Below, in pieces: positions 58,582 to 64,000 of a stretch of 64,000 nt of DNA. A program made the translations under genes and the position numbers. A model generated the notes under the pieces. It searched no databases, was not told where the DNA came from, and worked only from the letters and a program-made list of their open reading frames with translations. The stretch is from Novosphingobium sp. Gsoil 351 (GTDB lineage Bacteria; Pseudomonadota; Alphaproteobacteria; Sphingomonadales; Sphingomonadaceae), in contig NZ_CP046120.1 of the NCBI RefSeq assembly GCF_009707465.1, forward strand, positions 1,703,501 through 1,767,500, written 5' to 3'. The stretch's first letter is position 1; each line of letters opens with the position of its first letter.

Positions 58582-59421
58582 ATGGCGCTGCTCAGCTTCG
58601 AGCGGAAATACCGCGTGCGCGGAGGCACCCTGATCGGCGGAGACCTGTTCGACTTCTGGGTCGGCCCGTTTTACGTCGGCTTCTTCGGCGTGGTCACCGC
58701 GATATTCGCCTCGCTCGGCACCGCGCTGATCTTCTACGCCGCGTCGCAGGGACCGACCTGGAACCCGTGGCTGATCTCGATCGCGCCGCCGGACTTGTCC
58801 TACGGCCTCGGCCTGGCCCCGCTCAACCAGGGCGGTTTCTGGCAGATCATCACGGTCTGCGCGCTGATCTCGTTCACCTCGTGGGCGGCGCGCGAGGTCG
58901 AAATCTGCCGCAAGCTGGGCATGGGCTATCACGTGCCCGTCGCCTTCGGCTTCGCGATCTTCGCCTACTTCTCGCTGGTGGTGATCCGCCCGGTGCTGCT
59001 GGGCGCGTGGCACTTCGGCTTTCCCTATGGCATCTTCAGCCACTTGGATTGGGTCTCGAACACCGGCTACCAGTACCTCCATTTCCATTACAACCCGGCG
59101 CACATGCTGGCGGTGAGCTTCTTCTTCACCACCGCGCTGGCGCTGGCGCTGCACGGCAGCCTGGTGCTTTCGGCGGTCAATCCGCCCAACAACCCCGACG
59201 GCACCCCCGGCGAGGTCAAGACCCCGGAATACGAGGACACCTTCTTCCGCGATCTGATCGGCTATTCGATCGGAACGCTGGGCATCCACCGCCTCGGCCT
59301 CCTACTCGCGCTCAACGCGGCGTTCTGGAGCGCGGTGTGCATCATCATCAGCGGACCGCTGTGGACCAAGGGCTGGCCCGAGTGGTGGACCTGGTGGCTC
59401 AACCTGCCGATCTGGTCGTGA
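58582..59421 (+). CDS. pufL: Photosynthetic reaction centre L subunit
   Basis: A 279-residue type II reaction-centre core protein with five membrane helices. Recognisable are [27 protein letters not shown] at the start, [36 protein letters not shown] (special-pair and iron ligand histidines) and the quinone-side [23 protein letters not shown] 58582. pufM follows after 13 bp. Confidence 0.98.
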   Translation: MALLSFERKYRVRGGTLIGGDLFDFWVGPFYVGFFGVVTAIFASLGTALIFYAASQGPTWNPWLISIAPPDLSYGLGLAPLNQGGFWQIITVCALISFTSWAAREVEICRKLGMGYHVPVAFGFAIFAYFSLVVIRPVLLGAWHFGFPYGIFSHLDWVSNTGYQYLHFHYNPAHMLAVSFFFTTALALALHGSLVLSAVNPPNNPDGTPGEVKTPEYEDTFFRDLIGYSIGTLGIHRLGLLLALNAAFWSAVCIIISGPLWTKGWPEWWTWWLNLPIWS

Positions 59422-59434
59422 GGGAGCAACGATA

Positions 59435-60403
59435 ATGGCTCGTTATCAGAACATCTTCACCCAGGTTCAGCTCCGCGCGCCCGAATACGGCATCCCGCTG
59501 CCGCCCGGCGAAGAGCGCAGCGGCGGGATCGGCTTCAGCGACCTGTTCGGCCGGATCGGCGGGGCGCAAGTCGGCCCGATCTATCTCGGCTGGCTGGGCA
59601 CCGCATCGCTGATGTTCGGCTTCCTGGCGATCGAGATTATCGGGCTCAACATGCTCGCCTCGGTCAACTGGAACTTCATCCAGTTCATCCGCCTGCTGCC
59701 CTGGCTGGCGCTCGAGCCGCCGGGGCCCGAGTGGGGCTTCACCTTCTTCGTGCCGCTGGCCCAAGGCGGGTGGTGGCAGCTCGCCGGCTTCTCGCTCACC
59801 GCCTCGGTGCTGCTGTGGTGGCTTCGCACCTACCGCCGCGCCCGCGCGCTGGGGATGGGCACGCACGTCGCCTGGGCGTTCCTTTCGGCGATCTGGCTGA
59901 TGCTCGTGCTCGGGTTCATCCGGCCGATGCTGATGGGCAGCTGGGCTGAGAGCGTGCCGTTCGGGATCTTCCCGCACCTCGATTGGACCGCGGCGTTCTC
60001 GATCCGGTACGGCAACCTGTTCTACAACCCGTTCCACGCGCTTTCGATCGCGTTCCTCTATGGTTCGACGCTGCTCTTCGCGATGCACGGCGCGACGATC
60101 CTGGCGGTGGGCCGCTATGGCGGCGAGCGCGAGATCGAGCAGATCACCGATCGCGGCACCGCCTCGGAACGCGCCGCGCTGTTCTGGCGCTGGACGATGG
60201 GCTTCAACGCGACGATGGAATCGATCCACCGCTGGGCCTGGTGGTTCGCGGTGCTGACCACGCTGACCGGCGGGATCGGCATCCTGCTGACCGGGACGGT
60301 GGTCGACAACTGGTATCTATGGGCGCAGCAGCATCACTACGCGCCGTCCTATCCTGTAGCCGGGGTCCCCGACCCCGCCGGTCTGGGGAGCGTCGGACAA
60401 TGA
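59435..60403 (+). CDS. pufM: Photosynthetic reaction centre M subunit
   Basis: A 322-residue partner of PufL. Present are [70 protein letters not shown] (special-pair ligand and accessory pigments) and [23 protein letters not shown] (iron and QA site). It overlaps pufC by four bases. Confidence 0.98.
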   Translation: MARYQNIFTQVQLRAPEYGIPLPPGEERSGGIGFSDLFGRIGGAQVGPIYLGWLGTASLMFGFLAIEIIGLNMLASVNWNFIQFIRLLPWLALEPPGPEWGFTFFVPLAQGGWWQLAGFSLTASVLLWWLRTYRRARALGMGTHVAWAFLSAIWLMLVLGFIRPMLMGSWAESVPFGIFPHLDWTAAFSIRYGNLFYNPFHALSIAFLYGSTLLFAMHGATILAVGRYGGEREIEQITDRGTASERAALFWRWTMGFNATMESIHRWAWWFAVLTTLTGGIGILLTGTVVDNWYLWAQQHHYAPSYPVAGVPDPAGLGSVGQ

Positions 60404-61485
60404 GGAGACCTATTCTCGTCGCCGCGGCGGCAACGTTGCCGCTGGTTCTGGGCGCCTGCGAGCTGGCGCCCAAGACCACCCACCAGAACGGCTTTCGCGG
60501 CACCGGCATGGATACCATCAAGGTCTCCGCTGCCGCCGCGGCGAGCGCCGTGCCCGCGCCTCCGTACGATCCACCCGCCGCGACCGGCGGCACGCCCGCC
60601 GGCAACGTCTACAAGAACGTCCAGGTGCTGGGCGACATTTCAGACGAGCAGTTCAACTACACGATGGCCGCGATCACCCAGTGGGTCGCGCCGGCCGAGG
60701 GTTGCAACTATTGCCACAACCCGGCGAACATGGCGTCGGACGAACTCTACACCAAGGTCGTCGCGCGGCGGATGCTGCAGATGACGCGCGGGATCAACCA
60801 GGGCTGGACCAGCCACGTCGGCAAGACCGGGGTGACCTGCTACACCTGCCACCGCGGCCAGGCGGTGCCGAGCGAGCACTGGACGCTGCCCGCCGCCGAT
60901 CCGACCAGCATCGTCGGCAACCGTCACGGCCAGAACGATCCGGTCTCCAACTCGGCGTATTCCTCGCTGCCCAACGCGGCGGTGGCCAAGTACCTGCTTG
61001 GCGGGACGACGCCCGAGGACGTCCGAGTAGTGGCCAAGACCTCGCATCCTTCGCCCGCGGACAGGATCTCGATCAAGCAGACCGAGGCCAGCTATGCGAT
61101 GATGATGCACATCACCCAGGCGCTGGGGGTGAACTGCACCTATTGCCACAACGCGCAGTCGTTCCAGACCTGGGCGACCAGCAACCCGCCGCGCGCCACC
61201 GCCTGGTACGGCCTGCGGATGGTCCGCGACATCAACGGGAAGTACATCGGGCCGCTGAGCGCCGTCTTCCCCGCCAACCGCAAGGGCGAGGGCGGCGATC
61301 CGTTCAAGGTCAACTGCACCACCTGCCACCGCGGCCAGAACAAGCCGCTGGGCGGAGTCGCGATGAGCAAGGACTATCCGGCCCTGTTGCACGGGGGGTA
61401 CACCCAGACGGCGGCGCCGATGATGCCCGCGCCCGCCCCGGCGGCAGCGCCTGCTGCGGGGGCTGGGACGACGGCGACGCGGTAG
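60400..61485 (+). CDS. pufC: Reaction-centre tetraheme cytochrome c subunit
   Basis: A periplasmic electron donor to the special pair. The 361-residue protein has a lipoprotein signal (LPLVLGAC) and four heme-binding sites CNYCH, CYTCH, CTYCH and CTTCH, with Met-rich helices preceding each pair ([18 protein letters not shown]). The Ala/Pro tail ([13 protein letters not shown]) is low complexity. Some aerobic phototrophs lack pufC; it is present and intact here. A family A repeat starts two bases after the stop. Confidence 0.97.
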   Translation: MRRPILVAAAATLPLVLGACELAPKTTHQNGFRGTGMDTIKVSAAAAASAVPAPPYDPPAATGGTPAGNVYKNVQVLGDISDEQFNYTMAAITQWVAPAEGCNYCHNPANMASDELYTKVVARRMLQMTRGINQGWTSHVGKTGVTCYTCHRGQAVPSEHWTLPAADPTSIVGNRHGQNDPVSNSAYSSLPNAAVAKYLLGGTTPEDVRVVAKTSHPSPADRISIKQTEASYAMMMHITQALGVNCTYCHNAQSFQTWATSNPPRATAWYGLRMVRDINGKYIGPLSAVFPANRKGEGGDPFKVNCTTCHRGQNKPLGGVAMSKDYPALLHGGYTQTAAPMMPAPAPAAAPAAGAGTTATR

Positions 61486-61487
61486 GC

Positions 61488-61621
61488 GATCCTCCCCGGC
61501 ACGGGGAGGGGGACCAGCGAAGCTGGTAGAGGGGTTTCGCGCCACCACGCGGCGTTGCGTGAGAAGGCGTCCCCCTCCGTCAGCGCTTCGCGCTGCCACT
61601 TCCCCGTCCCTGGGAGGATCG
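61488..61621. repeat. Inverted intergenic repeat, family A, after pufC
   Basis: The left arm begins GATCCTCCCCGGCACGGGGAGG and reads on to GAGGGGTTTCG. The right arm runs from GTCCCCCTCCGTC to CCCTGGGAGGATC in inverted order. It separates the convergent pufC and the reverse-strand genes and probably acts as a bidirectional terminator. Its right arm also encodes the last 14 residues of the 93-residue protein ending at 61580. Confidence 0.72.
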
Positions 61622-61861
61622 TCCCCGCCTCTTCACGTCCGCCAGATGCACCGGGAACGACAGCGCCAGCGGCAGCGCGATCCACGGCCAGGCGGCACCG
61701 GTCAGAGCGCCACGCAATGCGACGATCAGCAGCACGGCTGGCAGCAGCAGTAGAGCGACTGGGAGAGCCTCGCGCCCACGCGCGACCAGCCAGAACGCCT
61801 CGACGGCGAGCACGACGAGAATGAAATCGGCGGCGTGGCCGCTGGCGAACAGCCATGCCAT
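61580..61861 (-). CDS. Small membrane protein next to tspO
   Basis: A 93-residue protein with three hydrophobic segments (AADFILVVLAVEAFWLVA, ALPVALLLLPAVLLIVALRGAL, WPWIALPLALSFPVHLADV). ATG 61861 lies 8 bp after the tspO stop, so it is probably in the pucC-bchP-tspO operon. The last residues (RGRSSQGRGSGSAKR) are encoded by the family A repeat, suggesting that the repeat replaced the original 3' end. No family was assigned. Confidence 0.68.
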   Translation of the reverse strand: MAWLFASGHAADFILVVLAVEAFWLVARGREALPVALLLLPAVLLIVALRGALTGAAWPWIALPLALSFPVHLADVKRRGRSSQGRGSGSAKR

Positions 61862-61869
61862 CGCGTCGC

Positions 61870-62364
61870 TCAGCGGAACGGGCCGTTGAGCGCGACGATC
61901 TGCCAGTTGAGCGCGCCCGCGATCGTGACCCACACCAGATAGGGCGCCAGCAGCAGCCCGGCGGTGCGCGACAGGCGCCCGCACACCAGGATCAGCGCGG
62001 CGATCGAGCACCACAGCGCGATCAGCTCGCCGAACGCCCAGTCAGGCCGTTGGAGGCGGAAAAAGATCAGGCTCCACAGCAGGTTAAGGAAGCCGTTCAG
62101 CGCGAACATCCAGACCAGCGTGTCGGCCTCGCGGCTGCTCGCGGTCTGCCGCCAGGCGGTCACCGCGGCGCTCGCGGTCAGGGTGAAGACCACCGTCCAG
62201 ATGATTCCGAAGGCCGGGCCGGGCGGGTTCCAGTCGGGCTTGCGCAACGCCTGATACCACGGCCCCAGATCGGTGATGGTGCCCCCGACCACGCCGACCA
62301 GGATCGCCGCGAAAGCCGCGATCGTTACCGGGGCGATCCAGCTGCGGCTTACCTGCACGCTCAC
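61870..62364 (-). CDS. tspO: TspO/MBR family protein
   Basis: A five-helix outer-membrane/mitochondrial-benzodiazepine-receptor-like protein that binds porphyrins. In Rhodobacter it modulates photosynthesis gene expression in response to oxygen. The 164-residue protein contains WYQALRKPDWNPPGPAFGIIWTVVF and NGFLNLLWSLIFFRLQRPDWAF, the family signatures rich in Trp. GTG 62364 overlaps the bchP stop. Its place in the photosynthesis cluster supports a tetrapyrrole-linked role. Confidence 0.92.
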   Translation of the reverse strand: MSVQVSRSWIAPVTIAAFAAILVGVVGGTITDLGPWYQALRKPDWNPPGPAFGIIWTVVFTLTASAAVTAWRQTASSREADTLVWMFALNGFLNLLWSLIFFRLQRPDWAFGELIALWCSIAALILVCGRLSRTAGLLLAPYLVWVTIAGALNWQIVALNGPFR

Positions 62365-63554
62365 TGCGGCAGCGGCCTCAACCGCAGCAGATGCCCCATG
62401 TCCTTGAAAAATATCCGCAAATGGGCAAGCGGCTTGGCCCGCACCAGGCGCTTGTTCATATAGGCCTGCCAGGTCAGCTCCTGCACGTCGGCATCGGCGC
62501 ACATCGCCACGAACCGCTCGCGCCGCTCGTCGCTCGAGTACCAGAACCGCTGCATTATCCCCAGCACCCAGAACACCCGCCCGTGCTCGCGCATGAACGC
62601 CTTGCGCGCGGACTTGAGCGCGCGCGGGTTGCCGGTGGCGAGAAACGCCTCGCCCGCATCGGCCGCGGCGCGGCCGCCGGTCATCGCGTAGTAGATCCCC
62701 TCTCCCGAAGCCGGGGCAACCACCCCGGCGGCGTCGCCGGCGAGCAGCACATCGCGGCCGTTGTCCCAGCGTTTGAGCGGCTTGAGCGGGATCGGCGCGC
62801 CTTCGCTGCGGATGGTGGCGCAGTCGGTCAGACCCAGATCGCCGCGCATTTCCTTCACCGCGCCACGCAGCGAAAAGCCCTTGTTGGCGCTGCCGACCCC
62901 GATGCTCGCGGTCTCGCCATGCGGAAACACCCAGGCGTAGAAATCGGGCGAAAGCTTGCCCTGGTAATAGACGTCGCAGCGCCCACCGTCGAAGCCTTCG
63001 GGGGTCGACGGGGGCGAGGCGACGATCTCGTGATAGGCGAACACGCAAGGGATCCGCTCGGCCCCGGGCAGATTCTGCCGGGCCACCGCCGAACGCGCGC
63101 CGTCAGCGCCGATCACCAGCCGGGTGCGAACCTCGCGCAATTCCTCGCCGCGCGCGTCGCGATACCACACCGCAGTGCCGTCCTCGTCGCGCTCGATCCG
63201 TTCGAACACCCCGGTGCGGCGCTCGGCCCCGGCGGCGGCAGCGCGCGCGCGCAGCCATTCGTCGAACACGTCGCGGTCGACCATCCCGACGAAACCGATC
63301 TCGCCCACCGGCATGTCGACCCGGCGATTGGCGGGCGAGACCATCCGCGCCGAGCGCGCGCGCGCGACCAGCAGGCTGTCGGGGATCGCGAAGTCCTTGA
63401 GGAGGCGTGGCGGTACTGCGCCGCCACACGGCTTGATCCGCCCGGCACGGTCGAGCAACAGCACCTTGCGGCCCTTGCCTGCAAGATCGGCGGCCGCGGT
63501 CGCCCCCGCGGGGCCACCGCCGATCACCACCGCGTCATAGATCGCCTCTTTCAT
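62361..63554 (-). CDS. bchP: Geranylgeranyl diphosphate / geranylgeranyl-bacteriochlorophyll reductase BchP
   Basis: Reduces the geranylgeranyl chain to phytyl in bacteriochlorophyll. The 397-residue flavoprotein has an N-terminal dinucleotide fold ([22 protein letters not shown]), KPCGGAVPPRLL, and the FAD-binding VLLAGDAAGVVAPASGEGIYYAM near the middle-to-C-terminal region, all characteristic of BchP/ChlP. ATG 63554 overlaps the pucC-like stop, and its own stop overlaps tspO. Confidence 0.96.
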   Translation of the reverse strand: MKEAIYDAVVIGGGPAGATAAADLAGKGRKVLLLDRAGRIKPCGGAVPPRLLKDFAIPDSLLVARARSARMVSPANRRVDMPVGEIGFVGMVDRDVFDEWLRARAAAAGAERRTGVFERIERDEDGTAVWYRDARGEELREVRTRLVIGADGARSAVARQNLPGAERIPCVFAYHEIVASPPSTPEGFDGGRCDVYYQGKLSPDFYAWVFPHGETASIGVGSANKGFSLRGAVKEMRGDLGLTDCATIRSEGAPIPLKPLKRWDNGRDVLLAGDAAGVVAPASGEGIYYAMTGGRAAADAGEAFLATGNPRALKSARKAFMREHGRVFWVLGIMQRFWYSSDERRERFVAMCADADVQELTWQAYMNKRLVRAKPLAHLRIFFKDMGHLLRLRPLPQ

Positions 63555-64000
63555 GTCGAACGCACCGTCTGGGTACTCCTTCGCGCGGCGCTGACCGCGA
63601 GCAGTGCGGCGAGCGCGAACAGCCCCGCCTCGCAGGCGAAAATCAGGCGGAAAGCGGCGGCGGTGCCCATCCCGTCGGCACGCGCGAAATCGACGCCGAG
63701 CGCGCCGGTCAGCCCGCCCAATCCGAAGGCGATCGCCTGGGCCGCGCCCCACACGCCCATCCGCACGCCCTCGCGGGTCCGCGCCCCCGCGCCCGCCAGC
63801 CCCATCATCGCGCCGATCGCCGAGACCGCGAACACGCCGTTGGCGAAGCCCAGCGCGAAGACGTTGGCGGCGAGCGGCCAGCCGGCACCGAAGCTCGCCG
63901 CGACGGCCAGCCCACTTAGCGCCAGCGCCGAACCGAGGCAGCCGCCGACGATCCAGATGCGCAAGTCGGAAGGCAGTCTCCCCGCGAACGCGCTGCCGCC
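63551..64000 (-). CDS. PucC-family (BCD) transporter, C-terminal part, cut by window end
   Basis: The last about 149 residues of a major-facilitator protein. The reading frame is open to the window edge (GGSAFAGRLPSDLRIWIVGG). Helices such as NVFALGFANGVFAVSAIGAMMGLAG and the block AGARTREGVRMGVWGAAQAIAFGLGGLTGALGVDF match the PucC/LhaA/Bch2 family, which helps to assemble LH1 or LH2 antennae. The neighbour bchP fits the common bch2-bchP order. The exact member cannot be named from this fragment. Confidence 0.9.
   Translation of the reverse strand, partial: GGSAFAGRLPSDLRIWIVGGCLGSALALSGLAVAASFGAGWPLAANVFALGFANGVFAVSAIGAMMGLAGAGARTREGVRMGVWGAAQAIAFGLGGLTGALGVDFARADGMGTAAAFRLIFACEAGLFALAALLAVSAARRSTQTVRST

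Overview
The window is GC-rich chromosomal DNA from an alphaproteobacterium, most probably a phototrophic member of the Sphingomonadales. The grounds are a UPF0262 gene, a split MetH, abundant DoxX, SPFH and beta-helix type genes, and the content and order of the photosynthesis cluster. The order-level call is inference. The window starts inside ftsH and ends inside a PucC-family transporter gene. No tRNA, rRNA, transposase, prophage or CRISPR array was recognised.

Layout. 1-12.1 kb: housekeeping and accessory genes (ftsH end, a DUF3667 gene, a glycine-zipper protein, a ParA-like ATPase, rpoZ, dnaB, UPF0262, GH25, cdd, dcd, DoxX, a saccharopine-dehydrogenase-like reductase, a beta-helix protein, and an SPFH/ribbon-helix-helix pair with a striking palindromic operator). 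12.3-17.6 kb: a DUF465 protein, TerC, RecQ, a sorbosone-dehydrogenase-like lipoprotein and DUF2231. 17.7-23.5 kb: a methionine/C1 operon (ArsR-methyltransferase regulator, metF, metH in two pieces) behind a 24-bp perfect palindrome. 23.7-31.3 kb: two lipoproteins, a hydratase-like protein, ArfB, an RluA-type synthase, an aminotransferase, a PabB-PabC fusion and a HerA-like ATPase. 31.4-36.1 kb: leucine degradation (ivd, mccB, mccA).

36.2-45.0 kb is a Calvin-cycle operon: divergent cbbR, then cbbF, cbbP, cbbA, cbbL, cbbS, cbbX, cbbY, a PsiE-like membrane protein and a phosphoglycolate phosphatase. RuBisCO is of the red type (form IC/ID), matched by its activase CbbX. After about 30 bp the photosynthesis gene cluster begins on the same strand: idi, bchI, bchD, bchO, a small membrane protein, crtC and crtD (reverse), crtF, bchC, bchX, bchY, bchZ, pufB, pufA, pufL, pufM, pufC, then in reverse a small membrane protein, tspO, bchP and a PucC-like transporter. 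Two TGT-N12-ACA sites of PpsR/CrtJ type flank crtF. Light capture, bacteriochlorophyll and carotenoid synthesis and CO2 fixation thus lie in one block of about 28 kb, which suggests genetic potential for photoautotrophy. Transketolase and the other Calvin enzymes are not in the window.

At least four genes (a DUF3667 gene, the saccharopine-dehydrogenase-like gene, bchO, bchC) are interrupted by single-base frameshifts, three of them exactly at runs of five or six C and the fourth at a C4/GC-repeat tract. Uncorrected homopolymer errors in the assembly are the simplest explanation. Two families of inverted intergenic repeats are scattered through the window, and one copy lies inside the cbb operon.
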